A stretch of DNA of 64,000 nt from JALHSW01 sp963720675 (GCA_963720675.1 CAVRGH010000010.1:1736001-1800000), one strand, 5' to 3'. Shown: positions 35,103 to 43,657, counted from the first letter of the stretch. Notes: generated by a model from the letters alone, not told the origin. Translations and numbers: made by a program.

Positions 35103-35767
35103 GTCGTCGCCGGCTCCGGTGCGCGTTCGACCGCTCCGGCAGCCTGGCCGGCCTGCAGCACGACCTCGCGGTCGGCGAGCGCGCGGGCGCGCTCGAGCTC
35201 GTGCGATGTCAGCAGCACCGTTCGACCATCGGAGGCCGCGTGCCGCAACCGTTCGTCGAGCACCTCACGGCCGTCGGCATCGAGCCCGGCGTGGGGTTCG
35301 TCCAGCAGCAGGAGACGCGGGGCGCGGGCGATCCCGACCGCGAGTGCGAGCCGGCGACGTTGCCCGGCCGAGAGCTTGCCGTGGAGGATGTCGGCGAGCG
35401 GGACGAGACCGAGCTGCTCGAGCGAAGCATCGACGGCGCCATCGTCGGCGCCGGCGGCGCGCGCCGAGAATCGGAGGTTCTCGCGCACGGTCAAGTCGTC
35501 GTAGCAGCCCGTGTCGTGCCCGACGAGCGAGAGCTCACGGCGGTGCGACCGGCGGTCATGGATGAGGTCGTGGCCCAGGACCTCGGCCTCACCGGAGTGG
35601 AGCGGCACGAGCCCGGCCAGTACCCGCAGCAGGGTGGTCTTGCCGGCTCCGTTGCCCCCCGAGAGCAGGACCACCTCGCCCTCGGCCACGTCGAGATCCA
35701 CCCCGGCCAGCGCGGGAAAGCGCCCGAGCAGGCACACAGCGGATCGGAGACGGACGACGGGCTGCAC
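35099..35767 (-). CDS. ccmA: Heme ABC exporter ATP-binding subunit CcmA
   Basis: 222-residue ABC ATPase, first gene of the ccm operon. Walker A is LSGGNGAGKTTLLRVLAG near residue 35, the signature is KLSAGQRRRLALAVGIAR near 130, and Walker B is LLLLDEPHAGLDADG near 152. GTG 35767 follows a strong Shine-Dalgarno, GGAGG, with 6 bases between. Two adjacent hairpins lie in the leader at 35784-35822. Confidence 0.94.
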   Translation of the reverse strand: MQPVVRLRSAVCLLGRFPALAGVDLDVAEGEVVLLSGGNGAGKTTLLRVLAGLVPLHSGEAEVLGHDLIHDRRSHRRELSLVGHDTGCYDDLTVRENLRFSARAAGADDGAVDASLEQLGLVPLADILHGKLSAGQRRRLALAVGIARAPRLLLLDEPHAGLDADGREVLDERLRHAASDGRTVLLTSHELERARALADREVVLQAGQAAGAVERAPEPATT

Positions 35768-35783
35768 GAAGCGCCTCCTTCAC

Positions 35784-35822
35784 GGTCGCGCTCGCTCGGC
35801 GACCGGAGACCCGGGCGTCTCC
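35784..35822 (-). promoter_or_regulatory. Two back-to-back hairpins in the ccm operon leader
   Basis: GGTCGC/GCGACC (35784-35789 and 35799-35804, 9-base loop) and GGAGAC/GTCTCC (35805-35810 and 35817-35822, 6-base loop) abut each other just upstream of the ccmA Shine-Dalgarno. They could be an attenuator, a processing site or operators. The rest of the 186-base gap to the sortase gene shows only the sortase -10 element. Confidence 0.45.
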
Positions 35823-35940
35823 CTGCGGGACGCTCGCTGCTCGGCCGGGGAGCGAATCGCAGTGTACGAAGCCGCTTCGCTCCTGGGCGAACCCGCCCAC
35901 CCGGCGCGCCGGGGCGGCACGGGCTGCGACCCATTCACCG

Positions 35941-35946
35941 TAGGAT
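35941..35946 (+). promoter_or_regulatory. Leaderless -10 element of the sortase gene
   Basis: TAGGAT, exactly 7 bases before GTG 35954; it decides the choice of start. Confidence 0.6.
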
Positions 35947-35953
35947 CAGGCCC

Positions 35954-36886
35954 GTGAGGCGTGTCGTAGGAGCGATCGGGCGCACGTTCATCACCGTCGG
36001 GATCCTCATCCTCCTGTTCGTCGCGTACCAGCTCTGGGGCACCGGGATCTACACCGCCCGCGAGCAGGACAAGCTCCAGCAGCAGTTCAGCACCAAGCTG
36101 CACGATCAAGGCAACGGGTCGACGACCACGTCGAGCAGCACACCGGGAACGCCGGGGTCGACGCCGTCGACGACCACCACCACCGAGCCCGGGCCACCGC
36201 CGCCGCCCGAAGGAGACGCGATCGCCCGCATCCGTATCCCGAAGATCGGTGTGGACTCGATCGTCGTCAACGGCGTGACCCGCGAGGACCTCCGCAAGGG
36301 GCCGGGGCACTATCCGGACACGCCCCTGCCCGGGCAGATCGGAAACTCTGCGATCGCGGGCCACCGCACGACCTACGGCGCGCCGTTCGGCGACCTCGAT
36401 CAGCTCGCGCCCGGCGACGTGATCCTCATCCGCACCTTGGAGGGCAAGTTCCGCTACGAGATGACGGAGCAGCTGATCGTCTCGCCGACCGCGATCGAGG
36501 TCATCGACCCGACCCCGGTCTCGGCGACCGACCCGAGCAAGGGCTTCAAGACGACGCTCACGCTGACGACCTGCAACCCCAAGTTCTCCGCTGCGCAACG
36601 GCTCGTCGTCAAGGCCGAGCTCGCACCCAACCAGACGCCGCTCCCGCCATCACGCGGGCTCGGGACCACCGCGTCGCTGACCGACGAGGGTCTGTCCGGA
36701 GAGTCCAGTTCGAAGCTCCCGACGATCCTGAGCGGGTTGATCGCCTTGCTCATCGGTCTGCTGTGGTGGCTGTTCTTCCACCGCCACCCGCGGTGGACCA
36801 CCTGGCTCATCGGTGCCGTGCCGTTCGTGATCGCGCTGTTCTTCTTCTACTCGTTCCTCGAGCGGGTGCTGCCGGCGAACTACTGA
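35954..36886 (+). CDS. Class E sortase with C-terminal membrane helices
   Basis: 310-residue cysteine transpeptidase that cuts an LPxTG-like signal and attaches surface proteins. An N-terminal anchor (residues about 8-32) is followed by a Thr/Ser/Pro-rich stalk (about 55-85) and the sortase domain: ARIRIPKIGVDSIVVNGV, catalytic His136 in AGHRTTYGAPF, Cys207 in LTLTTCNPKFSA and Arg216 in AAQRLVV. The LTTCNP form marks class E, common in high-GC actinobacteria. Two extra membrane helices at about 258-305 follow the domain. No sorted substrate is visible nearby. Confidence 0.9.
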   Translation: MRRVVGAIGRTFITVGILILLFVAYQLWGTGIYTAREQDKLQQQFSTKLHDQGNGSTTTSSSTPGTPGSTPSTTTTTEPGPPPPPEGDAIARIRIPKIGVDSIVVNGVTREDLRKGPGHYPDTPLPGQIGNSAIAGHRTTYGAPFGDLDQLAPGDVILIRTLEGKFRYEMTEQLIVSPTAIEVIDPTPVSATDPSKGFKTTLTLTTCNPKFSAAQRLVVKAELAPNQTPLPPSRGLGTTASLTDEGLSGESSSKLPTILSGLIALLIGLLWWLFFHRHPRWTTWLIGAVPFVIALFFFYSFLERVLPANY

Positions 36887-36896
36887 GCCGGCTCCG

Positions 36897-37680
36897 TCAA
36901 CGACCCTGGAAGCGCGGCGGTCGCTTCTCGGAGAACGCCGCGAGTCCCTCCTGGAGGTCCGCGCTCGCGAACGCCTCGGTCTCGCGTCGGCGAAGGTCCT
37001 CGAGGTCGTCCGCCGAGATGTCCTGCGACGCGCTCACGACGTTCAGCGCGTGTTTGTGACCTCGGACGCTCAGCGGCGCCAGGCCCGCGACTTCAGTCGC
37101 GAGCTCGGTCGCCGCGCCCAGCACGTCTGCAGCACGTCGCTGGACCAGACCGACGCGCTCCGCCTCGTCGACATCGAGGCTCCGTGCCGTGAGCAGCACG
37201 TCACGCGCCGTCGGCTGCCCGACCGCGAGGACGAGACGTCGGACGTTCGCGGCGCTGATCACGACGCCGAGTCGGCCGGCCGGGATCCCGAACTTCGCGC
37301 CGGGCGCCACCACCCGAACGTCGCACGCAACCGCGAGCTGCATCCCGGCCCCGAGTGCGACGCCGTTCACGGCAGCGATCACCGGCGCCGGGTAATCGAC
37401 GATCGCGTCGAGGAGGTCCTCGAACGCGGGTCGGAACGAGTCGCCTCCGCCGTGGTCGAGGCCACCGGCCTCGGTGTCGTTCGCCGCGCCGACCCAGGTC
37501 GGCGCCTGCGCAAAACGCGCGATCCCCGGTTCCTGCGATCACGATCGCGCCCAGATCTGAATGCTCCCGAAGCTTCGCGAGCAACTCGGTGCAGAGCTCT
37601 GCATTGAGGGCGTTCCGACGCTCGGGGCGGTCGATCCGGGCGATGCCGACTGCGTCCCGGACCTCCCAGGCGATCGGCAC
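36897..37680 (-). CDS. Enoyl-CoA hydratase/isomerase family protein, frameshifted
   Basis: Crotonase-fold enzyme, probably hydrating an enoyl-CoA in acid or branched-chain degradation. The N-terminal frame (37680) has VGIARIDRPERRNALNAEL and GDRAFCAGADL with the oxyanion-hole backbone. It breaks at 37493-37495; a one-base shift gives a continuous path to APVIAAVNGVALGAGMQLAV and the C-terminal AFSEKRPPRFQGR. Joined length is about 260 residues, typical for the family. The usual catalytic Glu positions were not assigned. It is last in an operon with a biotin carrier, MFS and carboxyltransferase genes. Confidence 0.87.
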
Positions 37681-37681
37681 G

Positions 37682-37900
37682 TCAGGACTCGTCGATGAGC
37701 GCGATCACGTCGCCTTCCTGCACGACGTCATCGGGCGCAACGTGGAGCTCACGAACCACGCCGGGAACCTCCGTGACGACCGGGATCTCCATCTTCATCG
37801 ACTCGAGGATGACCAGCTCGTCGCCCTCGGCGACCATCTGCCCCTCGTCAACCGTGACCTGCCACACATTCGCCGTGATCTCGGCGCGGATCTCGTGCAT
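37682..37900 (-). CDS. Biotin carboxyl carrier protein (free-standing)
   Basis: 72-residue biotinyl domain with the attachment motif ESMKMEIPV (Lys36) and the symmetric beta-hammerhead halves (VDEGQMVAEGDELVIL and HVAPDDVVQEGDVIALID). It carries CO2 as carboxybiotin for an acyl-CoA carboxylase, probably the carboxyltransferase encoded 1.3 kb upstream in the same direction. No biotin carboxylase gene is in the window. ATG 37900 lies 8 bases after TACGCT. Confidence 0.9.
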   Translation of the reverse strand: MHEIRAEITANVWQVTVDEGQMVAEGDELVILESMKMEIPVVTEVPGVVRELHVAPDDVVQEGDVIALIDES

Positions 37901-37908
37901 GGCGCGGC

Positions 37909-37914
37909 AGCGTA
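37909..37914 (-). promoter_or_regulatory. Leaderless -10 element of the biotin carrier gene
   Basis: TACGCT on the minus strand, 8 bases before ATG 37900, in the 18-base gap after the MFS gene; it suggests an internal promoter. Confidence 0.45.
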
Positions 37915-37918
37915 GCGT

Positions 37919-39184
37919 TCAGGACGCGGCGGCCCCGTCGTCGGGCAGCGCCCCGGCGTCCACCCCGCCGGAGATGCGGAGCAGGAACCACCAGCCGAGC
38001 CCTGCCCCGAGCTGCACCACACCCGCCACCAGCAGCGGGACTCGGGGCGTGCCGAGGTCGGTGAGCACACCACCGGTGAGCGCACCGAGCACCATGCCGG
38101 TGCTGCTGGCGAGGCCGAACACGCCCGTCACCCGGCCGAGCAGTGCATCGGGTACGAGCCGCTGGCGGATGCTGACCATCTCCGTGTTCGCGAGCGCGAA
38201 CCCCGCACCCCAGATGCCCTGCGCGATGGCCGCCACCGCGAGCGCCGGCGCCGCACCGGTCGCCAGCAGCGCCAGTCCGCCGATCGTGACGGCACCGACG
38301 AGCAGGCCCGCCGGTCGCAGGTTGCGCTCGAGTCGTCCGGCGAACAGGTTCCCGGTGACGATCCCGATCGCTCCCGCGGTCACGACGACCGCGAATCCCA
38401 GCGTCCCGCCGTCAAGCGTCTCGATCACGAAGAGCACGAGCGTCGCCAGCGCGAGGCCGAGCGCGAACCCGAGTGTCGTCCACACTGCCGCTGCTGCCCG
38501 GAAGAACGGGCGGCGGCGGATGAAGTGGAAACCGTCGCGCAGCTCGACCCGCACCGTCGTCGGCTCGACCGGCCGCTCAGCTCGGAACGATCCGCGCAGC
38601 GTCAGCACCAGCACCGCGGACAGCGCAAAGCTCGCGGCGTCGACGACGAACGGCAGCCAGACCGCGAGCGTGAAGAGCGCCGCGCTGAGCGGTGGAGCTG
38701 CGAGGTCCTGCGCGCCGTCCTCCGCCGCGTAGAGCCAGCCGTTGGCCGTGGTCAGCCGGTGCCCCGGGACCACGTCTCGAACCACGGCGGTGACGGACGT
38801 GTCGTAGAGGAACTCGCCGATCGACAAGATGAACACGACCGCGTACACGACGACGAACGAGATCTCGTCGGCCACTACGAGCGCGGCGAAGATGCCCATG
38901 ACGAGCAGGCGCAAGCAGTCGGCCGCCAGCATCAGACGGCGCCGGTCGCTCCGATCCACGAGCACGCCGCCGCCGAGCGACACGACGATCTTCGCCAGGG
39001 GGGTGAACACGCCGATCCCCGCGATCGTGATCGGGTCGCGGGTGAACGACGCCGCGAGGAGGGGCATCGCGACGAGCGTGACGCCGTCGCCGAGGTTCGA
39101 CAGCGACGTGGCGAGCCACACGCGCCAATAGCGGGAGCCGAGCTGGGGCGACCTCAGACCGGCAGCACTCCGTGCTTGCGCCAC
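37919..39184 (-). CDS. MFS transporter, EntS/MFS_3-like
   Basis: 421-residue 12-helix transporter. Features: first helix YWRVWLATSLSNLGDGVTLV, motif A-like VLVDRSDRRRLMLAADC near residue 75, long cytosolic loop with RGSFRAERPVEPTTVRVELR near 200, and a final Asp/Gly/Ala-rich tail. The MFS_3 family includes enterobactin exporters and macrolide pumps; the substrate is unknown. GTG 39184 is the only reasonable start before the first helix and gives a 31-base overlap with the carboxyltransferase gene. Its place among acyl-CoA genes hints at a carboxylate substrate, but that is speculation. Confidence 0.82.
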   Translation of the reverse strand: MAQARSAAGLRSPQLGSRYWRVWLATSLSNLGDGVTLVAMPLLAASFTRDPITIAGIGVFTPLAKIVVSLGGGVLVDRSDRRRLMLAADCLRLLVMGIFAALVVADEISFVVVYAVVFILSIGEFLYDTSVTAVVRDVVPGHRLTTANGWLYAAEDGAQDLAAPPLSAALFTLAVWLPFVVDAASFALSAVLVLTLRGSFRAERPVEPTTVRVELRDGFHFIRRRPFFRAAAAVWTTLGFALGLALATLVLFVIETLDGGTLGFAVVVTAGAIGIVTGNLFAGRLERNLRPAGLLVGAVTIGGLALLATGAAPALAVAAIAQGIWGAGFALANTEMVSIRQRLVPDALLGRVTGVFGLASSTGMVLGALTGGVLTDLGTPRVPLLVAGVVQLGAGLGWWFLLRISGGVDAGALPDDGAAAS

Positions 39185-40767
39185 GGACGATCCACCTGCT
39201 TGTCGCGCGAGGCCTGCAGACCGCGCCAGATGGCATGTCGGGTCTCCGCAGGATCGATGACGTCGTCGACGAGGCCATGCCCCGCGGCGACGTAGGGATC
39301 GATGTTCTGACGGATCTCCTCCGCGAGCTCGAGCCGCTTGGCCGCGCGCTCCGCCTCGGGAACGCCCTCCAGGGTCTTCCGATGGATGATGCTCACGGCG
39401 CCGTCCGGACCCATCACGGCGATCTCGGCGGTCGGCCACGCTACGAAGTAATCGGGTTCGTACGCGTATCCGTTCATCACGAAGTATCCGGCGCCGTAGC
39501 TCTTGCGCATTACGACGCTGACCTTCGGCACGGTCGCCTCGCTGACCGCGAAGAGCATCTTTGCTCCATGGCGGATGATGCCCTGCTTCTCCACCGCGGA
39601 ACCGACGATGAAGCCTGGGACGTCGTGAAGGAAGACGAGCGGGATGTTGAACGCGTCGCACAGCCACACGAATCGCGCCGCCTTGTCCGCGGCGTTCACG
39701 TCGAGTGCTCCGCCGAGCACCATCGGCTGGTTCGCCACCACGCCGACCGCGGTGCCTCCGATCCGTGCGAGCCCGGTCACCAGGTTCTTCGCCCAATCCG
39801 GCTTGATCCAGAGCACGTCTCCGTCGTCAGCGATGACCGTGACGACCTTGCGGACGTCATACGCCCGCCGTGGAGCGGTCGGGACGATGTCGTAGAGCTC
39901 GGGCACGCGGCGATCGACCGGATCTGCTGTCGGCCGCGTCGGCGTCGGCTGTTGGTTGTTCGACGGGAAGAACGACAGGTAACGGCGCACCGTTCGGAGG
40001 CACTCCTCGTCGTCGACGACCTCGAGGTCCGCACAACCCGAGATCTTCGTGTGGACCGCGGAGCCACCCATCTCTTCTTCGGTGACGTCCTCGCCAACCG
40101 CGGCCTTCACGAGGTGACGTCCACCGAGCGCCATCGACGACGTGCCCTTCACCATCGGAACGAAGTCCGCGAGACCGGGGATGTACGCAGTTCCTGCCGC
40201 GCAGTGTCCGAGCATCGCCGCGACCATCGGCACCACACCGCTCATCGCGACCTGCTCACGGAACAGGTCGCCGGCTCCGGCGAACGTCGACCCGGAGTCG
40301 GACTGGATGCGAGCTCCGGCCGAGTCGAGGAGCCACACCATCGGGATCCGCTGACGGACCGCAAGCTCTCGCATCCGCTTGACCTTCTGCTCACCGATGC
40401 GCCCCATGGAGCCGGCCAGGACGGTGAAGTCGTACGCAGCCACGGCGACGCGGCGCCCCTCGATCTCGCCGATACCGGTGACCGCTCCGTCGGCCGCCAT
40501 CAGCCTCCCGGCGTACGCGGCGTCCATGCTGTCGGCGAGCATCCCGTACTCGATCCAGGTGCCCGGATCGAGAAGCACGTCCAACCGTTCGCGGACCGTC
40601 AGCTTGCCCAGAGAGCGCTGTCGCTCGACCCGATCCCCGCCTCCCATCTCGAGCGCACGATCGCGTCGAGCAGCCAGGTCGTCGACGAGCGGACCCCAGT
40701 CGTGCACGTCGCCGCCACCCGTCGCACTGGCTCGTCCGTCGTTCGCGGTGTCGCTCATGCGGCTCAT
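39154..40767 (-). CDS. Acyl-CoA carboxylase beta (carboxyltransferase) subunit
   Basis: 537-residue carboxyltransferase of the PccB/MccB type, which moves CO2 from carboxybiotin to an acyl-CoA. The N-terminal crotonase-like domain has LTVRERLDVLLDPGTWIEYG and VWLLDSAGARIQ; the C-terminal domain has LVFLHDVPGFIVGSAVEKQG, RKSYGAGYFVMNGYAYEPDY and WPTAEIAVMGPDGAV. Substrate choice (propionyl, methylcrotonyl or other) cannot be read safely. An alternative start is ATG 40758. It heads the operon carboxyltransferase, MFS, biotin carrier, enoyl-CoA hydratase. Confidence 0.93.
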   Translation of the reverse strand: MSRMSDTANDGRASATGGGDVHDWGPLVDDLAARRDRALEMGGGDRVERQRSLGKLTVRERLDVLLDPGTWIEYGMLADSMDAAYAGRLMAADGAVTGIGEIEGRRVAVAAYDFTVLAGSMGRIGEQKVKRMRELAVRQRIPMVWLLDSAGARIQSDSGSTFAGAGDLFREQVAMSGVVPMVAAMLGHCAAGTAYIPGLADFVPMVKGTSSMALGGRHLVKAAVGEDVTEEEMGGSAVHTKISGCADLEVVDDEECLRTVRRYLSFFPSNNQQPTPTRPTADPVDRRVPELYDIVPTAPRRAYDVRKVVTVIADDGDVLWIKPDWAKNLVTGLARIGGTAVGVVANQPMVLGGALDVNAADKAARFVWLCDAFNIPLVFLHDVPGFIVGSAVEKQGIIRHGAKMLFAVSEATVPKVSVVMRKSYGAGYFVMNGYAYEPDYFVAWPTAEIAVMGPDGAVSIIHRKTLEGVPEAERAAKRLELAEEIRQNIDPYVAAGHGLVDDVIDPAETRHAIWRGLQASRDKQVDRPWRKHGVLPV

Positions 40768-40804
40768 CCTCGCACGACCCCTCCGCCGGGAATCGAGCCG
40801 TTCC

Positions 40805-41992
40805 TCAGCGTTGCGGGAGGGATTCCGGAATCCCGTCCAGGATCGCTTCGGTCACGGCGGCGAGGAGCAGGTCGTCGTCCGCGTAGGCGGGTGGCTTGCT
40901 GGTGCGGCGACTCGCGACCACGACCGATCCGACTGCGACCAGCACCGATGCAGTCACGAATCCGGCTGCGGCCCCTGCCTCGGCGCCGACGACACCCGCA
41001 CTCGCAGCGATGAGGACGAGCGGGAGCTCCGCGACTGCGAACCCGAACAGGAGTCGGAGGTCGAGTCCTGAACCCGCGGCCGACAGCCTCCCTGCCGCGA
41101 CCAACGACACGCCGCCCAGCCCGACCGCGAGGCCTGCGAGGAATCCCGTCACCGCTCCGACCACAGGCGCGGCGACTGCCGTGACCACCATCGCTGCCAC
41201 CAGCCCGGCCGCGGCGCCCGCAGCCAGGCGCGTGAGGACCATGCGCCAGGTGGATCGCAGGCCGGCCGGTCCACCCGGCACGGAGAGGACGAACACGTCG
41301 AGAGCGACCAGCGACGCGGCGAGAGCGACGATCCCGACCCACGGGGCAATCTCCGTCATGACCAGACCGCACAGTCCACCGCCGACGGCAAAGACAAGCA
41401 TCACCGTGTCCGACTTGATCAGGTCCACTGCGCTCTTGACGACACTTCCTCCACGGAGCGACGTGGTCGCAATCGAGAGGAGTGTGCTGTTCACAATCCA
41501 GTAGACGATCGCCGTGGGAAACGCCGCAATTGCGAGTGCACGTGGCGGGGCACCGGAATCCACGACGAGTGCTACAAATGCGGCCGCCGCCAAAGCCGAA
41601 AGCCCGAAGCTCGCTGCGTTAACGGCGACCTTCGACCATTCGCGGCGCCGCAGGTGTGGGAGGTAGAGGCCACCAACCATGCAGACGACGAACGCACCTC
41701 CCACTTGTCCAAGAGCGCCGAAGTACATCGCAGCCGCGGTCGCCACGGCGATACTTCCACTCAATCCCGTTTCGTCAGCAAAGAGGCGATCGCGATGCTC
41801 GGCGCCAACGAACAAACCACCCAGCGCGAGCAGCATCAGCAAGTCGCTTTCAAGATGGCCAACAGCGAAGGCCCCGAGTGTCCCGAGAGCGAGCACCGCA
41901 ACGCACACCCCAACAACGACGCGAAATGACTTGGTCCACGTCGGTCGACGGGTGGCCAACACCGTGACCATTCGGTCCGAGTATTCACTCAT
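40805..41992 (-). CDS. Polytopic membrane sensor-like protein linked to an ECF sigma factor
   Basis: 395-residue protein with about ten hydrophobic segments and a short cytosolic C-terminus (SRRTSKPPAYADDDLLLAAV). The segment GLYLPHLRRREWSKVAVNAASFGLSALAAA (read in two parts, near residues 108-138) closely matches the membrane domain of the HD-GYP-like protein encoded at 45406-46737, so the two share a sensory module. No enzymatic domain follows. Its start overlaps the stop of the zinc-binding anti-sigma fragment by four bases. The simplest reading is that it is the membrane half of a split anti-sigma system; this is inference. Confidence 0.72.
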   Translation of the reverse strand: MSEYSDRMVTVLATRRPTWTKSFRVVVGVCVAVLALGTLGAFAVGHLESDLLMLLALGGLFVGAEHRDRLFADETGLSGSIAVATAAAMYFGALGQVGGAFVVCMVGGLYLPHLRRREWSKVAVNAASFGLSALAAAAFVALVVDSGAPPRALAIAAFPTAIVYWIVNSTLLSIATTSLRGGSVVKSAVDLIKSDTVMLVFAVGGGLCGLVMTEIAPWVGIVALAASLVALDVFVLSVPGGPAGLRSTWRMVLTRLAAGAAAGLVAAMVVTAVAAPVVGAVTGFLAGLAVGLGGVSLVAAGRLSAAGSGLDLRLLFGFAVAELPLVLIAASAGVVGAEAGAAAGFVTASVLVAVGSVVVASRRTSKPPAYADDDLLLAAVTEAILDGIPESLPQR

Positions 41993-42141
41993 GACCGGTC
42001 TCGCCGCTCTTCACCGAGCCGGTGCCCGTAGAGCTCGATCAACTGGTCGTAGCACGACGAACACGGCGCGCACTCCGAGAGATGCAACGCCGTCTCAGCA
42101 CGCACGGCCTTCGAGAGCAATCCCCGGTGGTACCTACCCAA
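41989..42141 (-). CDS. 50-residue zinc-binding anti-sigma fragment (ZAS-like)
   Basis: A very short gene lying between an ECF sigma factor and a membrane protein. TTG 42141 overlaps the sigma stop codon; GTG near 42106 is an alternative. The product has the H-x3-C-x2-C zinc motif of ZAS anti-sigma factors (His20, Cys24, Cys27 in LHLSECAPCSSCYDQLIELY) and a charged C-terminus. It has no membrane helix of its own, whereas most ZAS proteins carry one; the next gene supplies a membrane protein and overlaps by four bases. Confidence 0.7.
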   Translation of the reverse strand: MGRYHRGLLSKAVRAETALHLSECAPCSSCYDQLIELYGHRLGEERRDRS

Positions 42142-42700
42142 CCGGCCGCGTGTCTGGTCGGCAGATCCCTTCGCCGGTTCGCGCCGACAGTTCCATGCAG
42201 GCACTGACCAGTTCCTCGCGCGCTCGGTGCGCTCGCTGCCGAGCGGCGACCGGCGTGATGCCGAGGCGTTCTGCAAGATCATGGAAGTCGAGATGCTCCA
42301 TGTAGCGAAGCTCGATCACCTCTCGGCTGGTCTTCGACAGCGTGTCGAGTGCCCCACGCGCGAGGGCGGCTTCCAACACCGTCAGCACCTGCTCGTCGGG
42401 CCCGAGGTCCGCCGAGGGGATGCGCTCGGCGACATCGGATCCGACGAAGCGCCGCCCGGCCTTGGCCCGCAGGTGGTTCCGCCACACGTTGCGCACGGCA
42501 GTCAGCAGGTAGGCCCGAACCTTGGTCTCGTCCTCGATGTACTCGGCGCGGCGCAGCACGTTCAAGAGCGCGGTCTGCGCGATGTCCTCCGCCTCCGCGA
42601 CGTTCCGCGTCAGCCGCCGAGCGAGCCGGAACGCGTCGTCCCCGTACTGCGCGATGAGGAGATGGAGCTCTTCCGGTGCCGCGTCGCCCGATGCATCCAT
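42134..42700 (-). CDS. ECF-type RNA polymerase sigma factor
   Basis: 188 residues from ATG 42700. Region 2: LLIAQYGDDAFRLARRLTRN, AEDIAQTALLNVLRRAEYIE (core binding) and VRAYLLTAVRNVWRNHLRAK (-10 recognition and melting). Region 4: DTLSKTSREVIELRYMEHLDFHD and GITPVAARQRAHRAREEL (-35 helix-turn-helix), each read in parts. It belongs to a group regulated by zinc-binding anti-sigma factors, matching the next gene. The 143-base upstream gap contains GGGAAT (42772-42767) and GGTC (42750-42747) 16 bases apart on the minus strand, a possible autoregulated ECF promoter, but weak. Confidence 0.9.
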   Translation of the reverse strand: MDASGDAAPEELHLLIAQYGDDAFRLARRLTRNVAEAEDIAQTALLNVLRRAEYIEDETKVRAYLLTAVRNVWRNHLRAKAGRRFVGSDVAERIPSADLGPDEQVLTVLEAALARGALDTLSKTSREVIELRYMEHLDFHDLAERLGITPVAARQRAHRAREELVSACMELSARTGEGICRPDTRPVG

Positions 42701-42843
42701 CGCGCCGCCCCCAGTTCCCCCGCCCCAACGCGGGCTGCAAGAAGTGGACCGAACATACCGATGCGCATTCCCAATGTCTATGGGGTGAATTTGGAATTCC
42801 GGCGTCACACCTCACGCGTTGCGGCGTCGCGTGGACCGCTCGC

Positions 42844-43620
42844 TCAACGCCCTCGCCATCGGGGTTCACGCTTCTCGGCGAAGGCTGCGACACCTTCGGC
42901 GGTGTCCTCCGACAACGACGTGACCGAGAGCATGGACTGCAGATAGTCGAGCGCATCGTCGGAACGCATCTCCAACACGCGGTGGAACGACTGCAGACCC
43001 ATCTGCATGATGAGCGGCGACTTCCCGGCCAGCTCCCTCGCGAGCGCGTCGACGGTCGCGTCAAGCTCCTCGACGGGAACGACCTGGTTCACGAACCCGA
43101 TGCGCTGCGCTTCGTCGGCACTGACGCGCCGACCCGTCGTCATCAGCTCGATCGCGACGCGCGGCGGCATCGACCGCAGCATCGGGACAGTGATCATGTA
43201 GGGCCACAGCCCGACGTTGATCTCGGGCGTCCCGAACTGGGCGTCGGTCGCAGCGACGACGAGATCGCACGCCATCGCAAGTCCGAAGCCGCCCGCGAGC
43301 GCGAACCCGCGGACGCGCGCGATGGTCGGCTTCCCGATCGACCAGAGGTCACGAAAGAGGTCGGCGAGCACGCCCCGCTCTGTATGGGCCCCGATCGGGT
43401 CGTCGTTGACGGCGACGCCGCCGAGGTCGGCCCCTGCGCAGAACGCCCGGTCGCCCGCGCCGGTGATCACGATCACGCGAACCGCGTCGTCGCTGGACGC
43501 GTCTGCGACTGCTGCTCGAAGCCCGTGCATGACCTCGAACGACATCGCGTTCCGCCGCTCGGGTCGGTTGATCGTCAGACGAGCAACGCCATCGATGACT
43601 TCGTACTCGAGCTCGGCCAC
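42844..43620 (-). CDS. Enoyl-CoA hydratase/isomerase family protein
   Basis: 258-residue crotonase-fold enzyme with intact frame. Motifs: VARLTINRPERRNAMSFEVM, GAGDRAFCAGADLGG (oxyanion hole), KPTIARVRGFALAGGFGLAM and the C-terminal FAEKREPRWRGR. A catalytic Glu may be in FGTPEINVGLWP. It resembles the frameshifted hydratase at 36897-37680 in start and end motifs. It stands alone between the sigma operon and a divergent DUF5317 gene; GTG 43620 lies 6 bases after TACCAT. Confidence 0.92.
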   Translation of the reverse strand: MAELEYEVIDGVARLTINRPERRNAMSFEVMHGLRAAVADASSDDAVRVIVITGAGDRAFCAGADLGGVAVNDDPIGAHTERGVLADLFRDLWSIGKPTIARVRGFALAGGFGLAMACDLVVAATDAQFGTPEINVGLWPYMITVPMLRSMPPRVAIELMTTGRRVSADEAQRIGFVNQVVPVEELDATVDALARELAGKSPLIMQMGLQSFHRVLEMRSDDALDYLQSMLSVTSLSEDTAEGVAAFAEKREPRWRGR

Positions 43621-43626
43621 CGCGGC

Positions 43627-43632
43627 ATGGTA
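43627..43632 (-). promoter_or_regulatory. Leaderless -10 element of the enoyl-CoA hydratase gene
   Basis: TACCAT on the minus strand, 6 bases before GTG 43620. Confidence 0.5.
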
Positions 43633-43657
43633 CGCACCGACGAACCGCGGCGCCCAC

